Source of the DNA: JALYNX01 sp035292685
Lineage (GTDB): Bacteria > Actinomycetota > Acidimicrobiia > Spongiisociales > ZC4RG35
Direction: 5' to 3'
Length of the DNA stretch: 64,000 nucleotides
Assembly (NCBI GenBank): GCA_035292685.1
Contig: DATDPP010000079.1
Span: 1 to 64,000, forward strand
Under the pieces are notes generated by a model. It saw nothing but the letters and a program-made list of their open reading frames with translations. It made no database searches and was not told the origin of the DNA. Both the position numbers and the translations under genes were made by a program. Below, one piece after another: positions 43,527 to 52,622 of the stretch (positions within the stretch are counted from its first letter, which is position 1; the number at the start of each line of letters is the position of its first letter).

Positions 43527-44552
43527 ATGCAGCGGGCTGTCACACTCCGTGAGGTCGCCCATCGGGCCGAGGTGCATCCCTCAACTGCCTCCCGGGCGCT
43601 CAATCCCGCCACCCGGGACCTGGTCAACGAGGACACCGCCGAGCGGGTGATAAGGGCCGCCAAGGATCTCGGCTACCGGCCCAACTCTATGGCCCGCGGG
43701 CTCAAGACCAACAAGACCTTCTCGATCGGCATGCTTCTCCCCGATCTCACCAACCCCCTCTTCCCCCCCATCGTCCGAGCGATGGAGGACACCCTTGGGG
43801 CGGCCGACTACACCCTGATCCTCGGGAATACCGACAACGACGCCGAACGCGAGCAGCATCTGCTCGCCTCGATGATCAACCGACGGGTAGATGGGCTGAT
43901 CCTTGCTACCGCCCACCGCCACACCCCCGCCATCGCTGAGCTGGTGGCGTCCGGATTGCCGTTGGTCCTTGTCAACCGGACGGTCGATGATCAACAGGTG
44001 CCATCGGTGACGACCGATGATCATGCCGGTATTGGCCTGGCGGTCCAACACCTGGTGGAGCTGGGTCATACCCGCATAGCCCACGTGGGTGGTCCCCAGC
44101 ATCTCTCCACAGGTTTGAGCCGATACCAGGGCTTTCTCGCCTGGATGAAGATCATGGGTCTCGACACCGACCCCCAATTGGTGAGTTTCGCTGACTGGTA
44201 TCACGAGGATCCCGGCGCCAAAGCCTTCTGGTCCATTCTCGACCGACGCGCTGACTTCACGGCCGTTGTGGCTGCCAACGACTTGATAGCCATTGGCTGC
44301 TACGACGTCCTCAACGACATCGGCCGCTCGATCGGAGGTGAGGTGTCGGTGGTGGGATACAACGACATGCCTTTCGCCGACAAGCTCTCCCCACCTCTCA
44401 CCACCGTCCGGATCCCTCATTATCAGATCGGAGTTAGGGCGGCCGAATTGCTGCTCGATCTCATCAACGACACGAACGGGTCACAGCCAGTATCGATCAA
44501 GCTGACCCCGTCCCTGGTGGTGCGCCGCTCCACGGGGCCGATCGGGGAATGA
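43527..44552 (+). CDS. LacI family transcriptional regulator
   Basis: DNA-binding repressor of 341 residues. Helix-turn-helix and hinge at residues 5-60 (TLREVAHRAEVHPSTASRAL, GYRPNSMARGLKTNKT), then a periplasmic-binding-protein-like ligand domain (IGMLLPDLTNPLFPPIV; DLIAIGCYDVLNDIG; VVGYNDMPFADKLSPPLTTV). A TAGACT box ends 6 bases before the ATG with no ribosome site, so it is probably leaderless. Likely controls the adjacent Liv importer and the genes from 50334, where LacI-type operators are seen. Confidence 0.93.
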   Translation: MQRAVTLREVAHRAEVHPSTASRALNPATRDLVNEDTAERVIRAAKDLGYRPNSMARGLKTNKTFSIGMLLPDLTNPLFPPIVRAMEDTLGAADYTLILGNTDNDAEREQHLLASMINRRVDGLILATAHRHTPAIAELVASGLPLVLVNRTVDDQQVPSVTTDDHAGIGLAVQHLVELGHTRIAHVGGPQHLSTGLSRYQGFLAWMKIMGLDTDPQLVSFADWYHEDPGAKAFWSILDRRADFTAVVAANDLIAIGCYDVLNDIGRSIGGEVSVVGYNDMPFADKLSPPLTTVRIPHYQIGVRAAELLLDLINDTNGSQPVSIKLTPSLVVRRSTGPIGE

Positions 44553-44608
44553 GATTCCCCAAGCTGTGAATCGCAAAGCCCAAATCGCAGGTTCCGGCCG
44601 TCAGCCAT

Positions 44609-44622
44609 TACAAACGATTGCT
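44609..44622. promoter_or_regulatory. LacI-type operator candidate, copy 1
   Basis: TACAAACGATTGCT upstream of the binding-protein gene. The core CAAACGATTG is a near-palindrome around a central CG, as in LacI-family sites, and recurs inverted at 50304-50313. It is 76 bases before the start codon. Confidence 0.5.
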
Positions 44623-44697
44623 ACAGTCGATTGCGGCGCAGCCTATAGCTGGCTATCGCTCTAAAGACTGACCCAAGAACCCTGGGAGGAGAACGTG

Positions 44698-46080
44698 ATG
44701 AGGAGTTCCTCAAGGTGGGTGATCTGGCTGGCCGCCCTATCACTGACGGTTGCCGCCTGTGCAGGCGACACCACCACCACAACTACCGAAGCCACCAGCG
44801 GCACGACCGCGGCGCCCACCGAGACCACGGAGGGGGCGACCGACACCACCGCTGCCGCAGGTGAGCCGATCGTCCTAGCCGCATCGGTTCCGCTTACCGG
44901 TGACTTCCAGAACCCTGGCACCAAACACCGGGACGGCTACCAACTCTGCGTCGACATCATCAACGAGAAGGGCGGACTTCTGGGACGGCCGGTCGAGTTG
45001 ATAATCGAGGACAACCGCTCCGACCCAGAAGTTGCCGTGACCCAGTATGAGCGTTTCATCAACGTCGACCAGGTCGACGCCCTTCTGGGGACATTCTCCA
45101 GCCTGATCAGCTTCCCGACTACATCGGTGGCGGAGCAGGCCGGGTATGTCTACCCGGTCGCCTCCGGGGGAGCCTCGCGTATCTGGGAACGCGGTTACCA
45201 GAACATCTTCTACTTCCAGCAGCAAACTGCGGAGGGCATCGGTCAGAATGTGTTCCAGATGCTCGAGCATTATCGGGACACAGGTGTGATCGCTGAGGAG
45301 GACTACCCGGAGACGGTGGCGATGGTGTATGCCGATGACTTCTTCGCCGCCGCCATCATCAACGGCTTGGTCGGTGGTGAGATCAGCTTCCCCGATAGCG
45401 AGGACACCATCAGCCTGGCGCCGGGCTATCTGGCCGACTACGGGTTCGAGAGTGTCTTCGAAGAGCAGTGGCCGGTCGACTTCACTGACTGGGTGACATT
45501 GGCCAACTCGATCAAGGGGGCCGACGCCGACATGCTGGTGGTTACCACCGCCTCTCCCGATGAGGCGATTTCCTTGGTGAAGGCGTTGCAGACCGTCGAC
45601 TATCAGCCCGAGTTCGCCTACTTCTCCCAGGGAACCCAGATCGAGTTCTACGACAACCTCCAGGAGGCATCCAACGGAACGGTGATCCACAGCGCCTATC
45701 ACCTGGCGGCGAACTGGGAAGGCACCCTGCTGGGTGAGCCCTACACCAATGCCGACTTCATCGCGGCCTGGAATGCGGAGTACGGCCGGGACCCCGACGA
45801 AGACGAGGCAATCCCGTTTGCCGTCTGCCAGGGGATGACCCAGGCCATAGAGGCCACCGGTGGCACCGACCAGGCTGCGATGCGGGACTGGCTGGCGAGC
45901 CGCACCGCCGACGACCCGGTGAAGACCATCCTCGGTGACTTCTACTGGGACGAGCGTGGAGTGCCGATCGACCGTTCGGTCATCATGACTCAATGGGACA
46001 ACGGGACCCTGGACTTCGCCTACCCGGTCGGGGAATTCGAGGGCACCACCGATCTGGTCTACCCCAAGCCCGAGTGGTAG
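44698..46080 (+). CDS. Branched-chain-type ABC transporter substrate-binding lipoprotein
   Basis: 460-residue extracellular lipoprotein. Signal sequence (SSSRWVIWLAALSLTV) with lipobox ending VAAC near residue 20, a long Thr-rich linker (about residues 23-55) and a type I periplasmic-binding fold (VLAASVPLTGDFQNPG; LIIEDNRSDPEVAVTQYERF). Binds amino acids or, in many relatives, aromatic acids, amides or urea. GGAGG lies 8 bases before ATG 44698; GTG 44695 is also possible. First gene of the Liv-type operon. Confidence 0.92.
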   Translation: MRSSSRWVIWLAALSLTVAACAGDTTTTTTEATSGTTAAPTETTEGATDTTAAAGEPIVLAASVPLTGDFQNPGTKHRDGYQLCVDIINEKGGLLGRPVELIIEDNRSDPEVAVTQYERFINVDQVDALLGTFSSLISFPTTSVAEQAGYVYPVASGGASRIWERGYQNIFYFQQQTAEGIGQNVFQMLEHYRDTGVIAEEDYPETVAMVYADDFFAAAIINGLVGGEISFPDSEDTISLAPGYLADYGFESVFEEQWPVDFTDWVTLANSIKGADADMLVVTTASPDEAISLVKALQTVDYQPEFAYFSQGTQIEFYDNLQEASNGTVIHSAYHLAANWEGTLLGEPYTNADFIAAWNAEYGRDPDEDEAIPFAVCQGMTQAIEATGGTDQAAMRDWLASRTADDPVKTILGDFYWDERGVPIDRSVIMTQWDNGTLDFAYPVGEFEGTTDLVYPKPEW

Positions 46081-46103
46081 AAGAAACACGTGGTAATTGG
46101 CGC

Positions 46104-46154
46104 GCGGCACGCGAGTGGTGAGTGATCGCCAACTCCGGGCCGCGTGCCGCTTTT
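46104..46154 (+). terminator. Intercistronic stem-loop between binding protein and ATPase genes
   Basis: GCGGCACGCG at 46104-46113 pairs perfectly with CGCGTGCCGC at 46141-46150 and is followed by TTTT. The 27-base loop is long. It probably terminates part of the transcripts or protects the upstream mRNA, giving more binding protein than transporter. Confidence 0.6.
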
Positions 46155-46180
46155 GACGGACGAACGCAGCGTGCCACTTG

Positions 46181-46915
46181 ATGCCTTTACTTGACGTCGC
46201 CGGCATGACCAAGGTGTTCGGCGGTTTGCAGGCGGTCAACAACTGCTCCTTCACAGTCGAGCCCGGAGTCATCACCGGGCTGATCGGACCGAACGGAGCC
46301 GGCAAGACCACAGCCTTCAACATGATCTCCGGAGTCCTCCGACCCGACGCGGGGATCGTTCGCTTCGAGGGCACAGACATCACCGGTCTCATGCCACACA
46401 AGGTCGCGAGACACGGTGTGGGCCGGACCTTCCAGATCACGCGTGAGCTCGGTGAGATGTCCGTCCTGGAGAACATGGTGGTGCCCACGGCACGCGGGAG
46501 CCTCAGCCAATTGTTGGGGCCCCGGGTGTTTCGCCATGAGCAAGAACGGGCGATGGAACTGCTCCACTTCGTCGGGATCGCCCAACTAGCCGAAGAGAAG
46601 GCCAAGACCCTCTCCTTCGGTCAGCGAAAGCTGCTCGAGTTCGCCTCGGTTCTGATGGCCGATCCCAAGCTGGTCATGCTCGACGAGCCGGCCGGCGGGA
46701 TCAACCCCGCTCTTCTCGAGCGGATGATGGAACGGATCCGGACTCTCAACGGCCAGGGGCTGACCTTTCTAATCGTCGAGCACAACATGGACCTGGTGAT
46801 GAGTCTGTGCCGGTCCATCGTGGTGATGGCGCACGGAGAAGTGCTGCTCACCGGCCCGCCCGACGTCATCCAGAAGGATCATCGGGTGCTCGACGCTTAC
46901 CTGGGTAAAGCCTGA
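46181..46915 (+). CDS. Branched-chain-type ABC transporter ATPase (LivG-like)
   Basis: 244-residue ATPase. Walker A GPNGAGKTT near 37, signature LSFGQRKLLE near 146, Walker B LVMLDEPAGGINP, switch His in IVEHNMDLV. The LivG-type insertion VGRTFQITRELGEMSV is present. ATG 46181 chosen over TTG 46178. Overlaps LivF-like gene by one base. Confidence 0.93.
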   Translation: MPLLDVAGMTKVFGGLQAVNNCSFTVEPGVITGLIGPNGAGKTTAFNMISGVLRPDAGIVRFEGTDITGLMPHKVARHGVGRTFQITRELGEMSVLENMVVPTARGSLSQLLGPRVFRHEQERAMELLHFVGIAQLAEEKAKTLSFGQRKLLEFASVLMADPKLVMLDEPAGGINPALLERMMERIRTLNGQGLTFLIVEHNMDLVMSLCRSIVVMAHGEVLLTGPPDVIQKDHRVLDAYLGKA

Positions 46916-47673
46916 TGGCATTGCTCGAAGTCAAAGATGTGAGCAGTGGGTATGGCTACGGGCCCGACATCCTCAACAGGGTGTCGTTGTCGGTGGAATC
47001 GGGCACCGCTTACTGCATCATCGGCCCCAACGGCGCCGGCAAGTCGACGTTGCTCAAGACCGTGGCCGGCTTGCTCCAACCGCGTCGGGGCGAGATCCTG
47101 TTCGACGGCCAACCGATCGGCGGGATGAGGCCCGACCTGGTCCTGGCCACCGGGATCTGTTACGTCCCCCAGGACCGGAGTCTGTTCCCTGAGATGACAG
47201 TGCGCGAGAACCTGATCATGGGTGGGTTTCTCGAACGCGACCGCGCCGTTCTGTCCGACCGAATGGAACAGGTGTTCGAGATGTTCCCGGTGCTCGCGGA
47301 CCGGGCCAGCCAACACGCAGTGACGATGTCGGGTGGAGAGCAGCAGATGCTGGCGCTGGGCAGGGCACTCATGATCCAGCCTCGAGTGATGATGATCGAT
47401 GAGCCCAGCCTGGGTCTGGCCCCACAGGTGGCAGATCAGATATTCGACATCATCCGCAGGCTCGGCGAACTCCAAATCACCCTGCTGCTGGTGGAACAGA
47501 ATGTGGTCAGGGGCCTGGCGGCCACCGATTGGTCTTTTCTCCTCGATCTCGGGGTGTTGCGACTGGAGGCGCCTTCTGATGAGATACTGGACGACCCCCG
47601 GATCCGTGAGCTGTACCTGGGGCGTCAGCTGGCCGGAAGCCACCCCCCCACCGACCAGGGGGAGGAGTCGTGA
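46915..47673 (+). CDS. Branched-chain-type ABC transporter ATPase (LivF-like)
   Basis: 252-residue ATPase. Walker A GPNGAGKST near 38, VPQDRSLFPEMTVREN typical of LivF, signature MSGGEQQMLALGRAL near 142, Walker B MMIDEPSLGLAP, LVEQNV switch region where the His is replaced by Gln-Asn as usual in LivF. Overlaps the permease gene (GTGA). Confidence 0.93.
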   Translation: MALLEVKDVSSGYGYGPDILNRVSLSVESGTAYCIIGPNGAGKSTLLKTVAGLLQPRRGEILFDGQPIGGMRPDLVLATGICYVPQDRSLFPEMTVRENLIMGGFLERDRAVLSDRMEQVFEMFPVLADRASQHAVTMSGGEQQMLALGRALMIQPRVMMIDEPSLGLAPQVADQIFDIIRRLGELQITLLLVEQNVVRGLAATDWSFLLDLGVLRLEAPSDEILDDPRIRELYLGRQLAGSHPPTDQGEES

Positions 47674-48545
47674 CCCACACCATCCAGGTCGTCATCCTCG
47701 GACTGTTGCTGGGCGGCGTCTATGCCCTGATGGCGTCCGGTCTCACCCTGATGTTTGGTGTCATGCGGATCGTCAACCTGGCCCACGGTGCGTTCATCGT
47801 CGTCGCCGCCTACATGGCCTACCTGTTGTTTCAGGGGCCCGGCTGGGACCCGTTTCTATCACTCGTGGTGATCATGCCCGCCATGTTTCTGCTGGGTGTC
47901 CTGATCTATCGCTTCCTTTTCCCCCCTATCGAATCGAGCCCGCGCTTCGGTGAGATGACGGTCCTCCTAACCTTCGCCGTCGCCCTCATCGTCGAAGGCT
48001 TGCTCGGCTTCTTCTTCACCGGGACGTTTCGAACCACGGATCCTCCCTACAGCACGGAGGCCATCCTGATCGGGGACCTGTTCATACCCAAGGCCCAGCT
48101 GTATGCCTCGATCACCAGCCTGGTGCTGCTCGCCGGTCTTGGTGCCTTCCTCAGGCTCACGCGCACCGGTTACGCGGTAAGGGCCACCATGCAGAACCGC
48201 ACCGCCGCCCAGATCGTCGGGGTCAATGTCCGGGGTGTGTCCACCCTCTCCTTTGGGATTGGCATGGCATTGGCCGGCGCTTCAGGCTCGTTGATCAGCT
48301 TCCTCTTCCCCTTCTTCCCGAATAGCCATTGGCGATGGATCGCCATCCTGCTTTCGCTGATCGTCCTTGGCGGTCTGGGCAGTATCAAGGGCGCAGTGAT
48401 CGGGGCGTTGCTTCTGGCCGTGACGGCGGCACTGATCAGCGATCAATTCGGGCCGACCTGGTCGCCGATGACCTTCTTTGGGGCCCTGTTCCTGATACTC
48501 CTGATCCGGCCCAGGGGTCTGTTCGGCCAGGAAACGAGGGTTTGA
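47670..48545 (+). CDS. Branched-chain-type ABC transporter permease (LivH-like)
   Basis: 291-residue inner-membrane permease starting GTG. LivH marks: GGVYALMASGLTLMFGVMRIVNLAHGAF at the start, RTGYAVRATMQNRTAAQIVGVN docking loop near 165, and GLGSIKGAVIGALL near 240. About eight membrane segments. Overlaps the next permease by one base. Confidence 0.93.
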   Translation: MTHTIQVVILGLLLGGVYALMASGLTLMFGVMRIVNLAHGAFIVVAAYMAYLLFQGPGWDPFLSLVVIMPAMFLLGVLIYRFLFPPIESSPRFGEMTVLLTFAVALIVEGLLGFFFTGTFRTTDPPYSTEAILIGDLFIPKAQLYASITSLVLLAGLGAFLRLTRTGYAVRATMQNRTAAQIVGVNVRGVSTLSFGIGMALAGASGSLISFLFPFFPNSHWRWIAILLSLIVLGGLGSIKGAVIGALLLAVTAALISDQFGPTWSPMTFFGALFLILLIRPRGLFGQETRV

Positions 48546-49573
48546 TGACCAAGCTCGAGAAGGTGGATCCCGCCGGCACTCCGACCCGGCCGACGAAAGA
48601 GGCCGCCTCTTCCCGCGGTGGCTACCTCGTTGTGATCATCGTCACCCTGTTTCTCGTCCTACTGCCCCTGGCCCGGCCCCTGATCGGCCAGCCTTACAAC
48701 TATGTGCTCCAGATCGGAATGGTCGGGCTGATGTGGGTGGCCCTGGCCTCCTCGTGGAACCTGATCGGTGGGTTCACCGGGTACATATCGCTCGGTCACA
48801 ACGTCTTCTATGGCATCGGTGGCTATGCCTCGGGACTGATCCTCCTCTATTTTGGTCTCTCACCGTTGTTGACATTCCCGATCGCCGGTCTCATCGCGGT
48901 CGTTTTCGGTTTCGTCGTCGGGTTGGTCACCCTCCGCACCCGGGGGCCGGCTTTCATCATCTCCACGATCGCCCTGCTGCTGATGGTGGGGCTGCTGTTC
49001 GACAACTGGGAGTTCGCAGGCGGCTCCAACGGGCTGAGCCTCCCGCTACCCCCCTTCCCACTGGAGACGGTGAAGGTCCCCTTCTATTACGCGATGCTGG
49101 TGATTGCCATCGGCTCGGTGTACCTCGGCTATCGGGTGGCCCACTCCAAGTTCGGTCTGGCGCTGCGGGCCATCGCCCAGGACGAGACCAAGGCCGAGGT
49201 AGCCGGCATCGACACCCGCCGGATGAAGATCGCTGCCTTCTCCATCAGTGCCTTCTTCATAGCGGCGGCGGGGGCGGTTTGGGGTTACTCCCTCACCTAC
49301 CTCCGACCCACCATCTTTTTCACAATCGCAATTGCTGCTGAGATGGTGCTCATGGCGATCATCGGCGGTCGGGGCACTGTCTCCGGGCCGGTCGTAGGAG
49401 CCATTCTGCTGGTCGCCCTGAACGAGATCTCCGTTTCTCAGTTCGGTTCGAACGAGCTGAACATCGTGGTGACCGGGGTAATGCTGCTCGTCGTGTTGAT
49501 GTTCTTCCCCTTGGGGGTGGTTGGGACGTTGCGCGAACGTGGGCATCTGCCAAGCTTTCTCGATTGGGATTGA
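48545..49573 (+). CDS. Branched-chain-type ABC transporter permease (LivM-like)
   Basis: 342-residue inner-membrane permease. LivM marks: LASSWNLIGGFTGYISLGHN near 78, LALRAIAQDETKAEVAGIDT near 203 and GGRGTVSGPVVGAILL near 280. ATG 48545 overlaps the LivH stop; an earlier in-frame region is a shadow. Completes the importer. Confidence 0.93.
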   Translation: MTKLEKVDPAGTPTRPTKEAASSRGGYLVVIIVTLFLVLLPLARPLIGQPYNYVLQIGMVGLMWVALASSWNLIGGFTGYISLGHNVFYGIGGYASGLILLYFGLSPLLTFPIAGLIAVVFGFVVGLVTLRTRGPAFIISTIALLLMVGLLFDNWEFAGGSNGLSLPLPPFPLETVKVPFYYAMLVIAIGSVYLGYRVAHSKFGLALRAIAQDETKAEVAGIDTRRMKIAAFSISAFFIAAAGAVWGYSLTYLRPTIFFTIAIAAEMVLMAIIGGRGTVSGPVVGAILLVALNEISVSQFGSNELNIVVTGVMLLVVLMFFPLGVVGTLRERGHLPSFLDWD

Positions 49574-49578
49574 GTGAC

Positions 49579-49651
49579 ATGGCGCCCGATTTCGACATTG
49601 TCGTGGCCGGGGTCACAACGGCCTGCTGGCCAGCGACTTGACTATTGGCTG
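49579..49651 (+). pseudogene. Frameshifted N-terminal remnant of an FAD-dependent oxidoreductase
   Basis: ATG 49579 encodes APDFDIVVAG, the start of a dinucleotide-binding fold. With one G restored in the run at about 49608-49611 it continues GHNGLLASDL and then meets a stop. Compare VVVAGGGHNSLVTAAYLA at the start of the intact gene at 54645-56231. The rest of the gene is gone. It is probably a deletion scar at the end of the Liv operon. Confidence 0.55.
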
Positions 49652-49676
49652 AAGACCTGAATAGAGGAGGCCATTG

Positions 49677-50249
49677 ATGCCAAGAATCAGTTATCGCCCA
49701 TACGAACAGCTCGACGAGAGATCGCAGGCTTACCTGGATTACGCCCGCGATCACGGTACCCCGCGTCCCGAGAGCCAGGCGGTCAGAGCCCATGTCCCCG
49801 AGGTGCTGCGGGTGTTCACCGAGGCCTGGCGGGCGGCTTTCGAGAACGGGGTGCTGGACAACGCCACCAAGGAGCTGTGCCGGCTGTACGTCTCCAAGAC
49901 AGTTGATTGCGAGTATTGCGGGACCCAGCGATCGGAGCTGGCCCGGGCAGTGGTGGATGAGCCGAAGATCGACGAAATTGTCGACTTCGAGCGATCCGAT
50001 CGGTACAGCGAACGGGAGCGAAGTGCGTTGCGTTATGCGCAAGCAATTGCCTGGGATGCCGGCCTTGCCGACGACCGGCTTTGGAAGGATCTCCACGAGT
50101 ATTTCACCGAACCGGAGCTGGTCGAGCTGGGATTTTTCATCGGTCTGACCCTTGGCCAACAACGTTGGATCAAGACCATGGGTCTGGGTCACCGGGAATA
50201 TCTGGCTGAAACCGAGGCCGGTCTGGCCCTACCAACTGCGCGAAGCTAG
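49677..50249 (+). CDS. AhpD-like / carboxymuconolactone decarboxylase family protein
   Basis: 190-residue helical protein of the peroxidase-related AhpD group. The redox CxxC motif is present in DCEYCGTQRSELARA near 80. Other family text: AFENGVLDNATKELCRLYVSK and GFFIGLTLGQQRWIK. AGGAGG lies 6 bases before ATG 49677. Role likely thiol peroxidation support or a decarboxylation; unclear. Confidence 0.85.
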   Translation: MPRISYRPYEQLDERSQAYLDYARDHGTPRPESQAVRAHVPEVLRVFTEAWRAAFENGVLDNATKELCRLYVSKTVDCEYCGTQRSELARAVVDEPKIDEIVDFERSDRYSERERSALRYAQAIAWDAGLADDRLWKDLHEYFTEPELVELGFFIGLTLGQQRWIKTMGLGHREYLAETEAGLALPTARS

Positions 50250-50301
50250 CTTGGCCGGCTTTCCACCAATTCCAATCTCGACTGTGATGGGCCAGACTTG
50301 T

Positions 50302-50316
50302 CACAATCGTTTGCAA
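50302..50316. promoter_or_regulatory. LacI-type operator candidate, copy 2
   Basis: CACAATCGTTTGCAA, 18 bases before the HIBADH-like gene at 50334. Its core CAATCGTTTG is the reverse complement of the 44611-44620 core. Likely target of the LacI regulator at 43527. Confidence 0.5.
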
Positions 50317-50333
50317 GGAAGGCAGGACCGAGA

Positions 50334-51257
50334 ATGTCGGGTATGACGCTTGGCTGGATCGGGGCCGGTCGCATGGGCGCGGCCATGTGCCTCAGGTTGC
50401 TGGATGCAGGCGTCGACCTGAGCGTGTACAACCGAACGCGGGAGAAGGTGGCTCATCTCGGCGCCCTCGGTGCCACCGTGGTGGACACCCCTGCCAAATT
50501 GGCCGATCGCGAGTTGGTCTTCACTATGGTGTCCGATCCGACTGCGTTTCTCGAGGTGACCACGGGACCGGAGGGTCTGTTCTCGGTTCCGGGCCTCGCC
50601 CCCCAGATTCTGATCGATGCCTCGACCGTCTCGGCCGATGCCTCGAAAGAGGTGCGTATGGCTGCCGCTGAACGGGGGTGCCAGTTGCTGGCCGCTCCGG
50701 TGAGTGGTAACCCGAAAGTGGTGAAGTCGGGACGTCTGACTGTGGTCGCCTCCGGCCCCATCCAAGCCTTCGAGAAGGCCCGGCCCTATCTCGAGATGTT
50801 CGGAGGGGGCGTGTCGTACGTCGGCGAAGGCGATGCGGCGCGTCTGGTCAAGATCTGTCACAACCTGCTGCTAGGGATCGTAAGCCAGACCCTGGCGGAG
50901 ACGGCGACCCTGGCAGAACGGGCGGGAGTCTCCCGGGCCGACTACATGGAGTTCATCAACATGAGCGTCATGGGCTCCACCTTCACTCACTACAAGACGC
51001 CGGCGATCGTCAAACTCGACTTCACCCCGAGCTTCACTGGGCACCTGCTCCGCAAGGACTTCGAGCTCGGGCTTGAAGCCGGCCGACAGCACGGAGTACC
51101 CCTTCCCACCGCGGCCCTGGTTCACCAGATGATCGTGGCCATGATCGGCCGGGGTTACGGCGACGAGGACTTCATGCGGCTGCTCACGATGGAGGCCGAG
51201 TCGGCCGGATTGGAGTTGAGGCCCGAAGACGCCGAGGTGAGCGACGGTTTGAGCTAG
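50334..51257 (+). CDS. NAD(P)-dependent oxidoreductase (HIBADH family)
   Basis: 307-residue beta-hydroxyacid dehydrogenase. LGWIGAGRMGAAMCLRLL start, substrate loop AAPVSGNPKVVKSG near 120 with SGN instead of SGG, catalytic Lys in ARLVKICHNLLLG near 174. ATG 50334 or 50343. Preceded by a LacI-type operator. Substrate unknown. Confidence 0.86.
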   Translation: MSGMTLGWIGAGRMGAAMCLRLLDAGVDLSVYNRTREKVAHLGALGATVVDTPAKLADRELVFTMVSDPTAFLEVTTGPEGLFSVPGLAPQILIDASTVSADASKEVRMAAAERGCQLLAAPVSGNPKVVKSGRLTVVASGPIQAFEKARPYLEMFGGGVSYVGEGDAARLVKICHNLLLGIVSQTLAETATLAERAGVSRADYMEFINMSVMGSTFTHYKTPAIVKLDFTPSFTGHLLRKDFELGLEAGRQHGVPLPTAALVHQMIVAMIGRGYGDEDFMRLLTMEAESAGLELRPEDAEVSDGLS

Positions 51258-51326
51258 CCGTGAGCGAGGCATCGACCCTGCCTGCTGCAAGCTCGCGGCT
51301 GTACAATGTCGCGAATCGTAAGGAGG

Positions 51327-52214
51327 GTGGCTGCGGAAATCGGTTTCATCGGGCTCGGTGACATGGGCCAGGGGGTTGTCCGCAGACTGCTGGACGCCGG
51401 TCATCAGGTAACCGGGTGGAACAGGACGGCAGCCAAGGGCGCCGATCTGATGACGCATGGGATGGCCTGGGCTGACACACCGCGCGGGGCAGCCGCCGTA
51501 TCGGAGATCGTGTTCTCAATCGTGACAGACGCCGCGGCCGTACGAGCCGTGGCCCTGGGCGACGATGGTGTGATCGCCGGCCTCTCTTCCGATTCCGTCT
51601 ACCTCGACATGAGCACCATCGATCCGGAGGTCAGCCGGGGGATTGCTTCGGAATTCGCGGCGGCCGGGCTCATCATGCTCGACGCGCCGATGTCTGGCAG
51701 CCCCATCACCTTGGCCCAGGGGACTGCATCGACCATGGTGGGCGGCGATCGCGCCGCCTTCGAACGGGTCGAGTCGGTGCTGTACGACATAGGCTCGAAG
51801 GTGAGCTACATCGGCGACAGTGGCCAGGCCGTCATGATGAAGATCGCCGTCAACCTGACGCTGATCGTCGAGATGGTTGCTTTCTGCGAGTCCGTTGCTC
51901 TGGCCGAGAAGGCAGGGGTGGCGCGCTCGGTGGCGGTCGATGCGATGCTAAAGAGCGTTGTCGCCTCCCCTGTCATGGGATACAGAGGCCCCTTTATCCT
52001 CGAGGGGAACATGCCAGACAAGCCGCTCGCGGATGTCACTCTTCAGCAGAAGGACATCCTGCTCGCCTTGGAAGTAGCCCGACGTCAGGGCACACCTGCG
52101 CCGCTCGCCGCTGTGTCCAACGAGCTGCTCAATGCTTGCCGCGGTCGCGGGATCGACCACCGGGACTTTGTGACGGTGTTCGACGTTTACCACATGCTCA
52201 GCGGGATGTCTTGA
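51327..52214 (+). CDS. NAD(P)-dependent oxidoreductase (HIBADH family)
   Basis: 295-residue relative of the previous gene. EIGFIGLGDMGQGVV start, DAPMSGSPITLAQG loop near 115, Lys in AVMMKIAVNLTL near 170. Start is uncertain: GTG 51327 directly follows AAGGAGG, while ATG 51306 lies inside a TACAAT box that looks like a -10 element. GTG is preferred. Abuts the cupin gene. Confidence 0.83.
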   Translation: MAAEIGFIGLGDMGQGVVRRLLDAGHQVTGWNRTAAKGADLMTHGMAWADTPRGAAAVSEIVFSIVTDAAAVRAVALGDDGVIAGLSSDSVYLDMSTIDPEVSRGIASEFAAAGLIMLDAPMSGSPITLAQGTASTMVGGDRAAFERVESVLYDIGSKVSYIGDSGQAVMMKIAVNLTLIVEMVAFCESVALAEKAGVARSVAVDAMLKSVVASPVMGYRGPFILEGNMPDKPLADVTLQQKDILLALEVARRQGTPAPLAAVSNELLNACRGRGIDHRDFVTVFDVYHMLSGMS

Positions 52215-52622
52215 TTGGAGCCCTTTCGCACCAACGTCAGCGCCGTGCCTCGGGTACCCGGTCTGCGGTCGGAGGACGGCTGGGTCGACATGCAGGTCCA
52301 GTTCCTCATCGACAATGCGACAGCCGGTTCCGCCGATTTCCTGCTCGGTTGGACGGTCCTCCCTCCTGGGGCGCGCCACGACCGCCACCGACATGGCAAC
52401 GCCGATGAGTTCTTTCTTGTTCTTGCCGGTGAGGGCATGATCTACACGGACCACGGCACTGAGCCGTCGGGGAGGGGCGACGTGATATTCACCCCGCGGG
52501 GCCACTGGCACGGGTTCGACAACACGAGCGACGCCGATGTGGTGCTGGTGTGGGGTTGGACCGGTGCAGGGTCCCTGGAGGCGGCGGGTTACGAAACCGA
52601 GGCCACCGCGAACCCGTCGTGA
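52215..52622 (+). CDS. Cupin domain protein
   Basis: 135-residue single cupin. Motif 1 HDRHRHGNADEFFLVLAGEG with HxH and Glu near 57-66, motif 2 in FTPRGHWHGFDN near 92. Metal binding likely. TTG start directly after the preceding stop. Overlaps the hydratase gene (GTGA). May act as a small isomerase or dioxygenase; unknown. Confidence 0.8.
   Translation: MEPFRTNVSAVPRVPGLRSEDGWVDMQVQFLIDNATAGSADFLLGWTVLPPGARHDRHRHGNADEFFLVLAGEGMIYTDHGTEPSGRGDVIFTPRGHWHGFDNTSDADVVLVWGWTGAGSLEAAGYETEATANPS

Noticed and set aside
44875..46605. Long open frame of 576 codons on the minus strand opposite the binding-protein and LivG genes
   Set aside because: It lies antisense to two clear genes, has no family marks and is explained by high GC, which removes stop codons.
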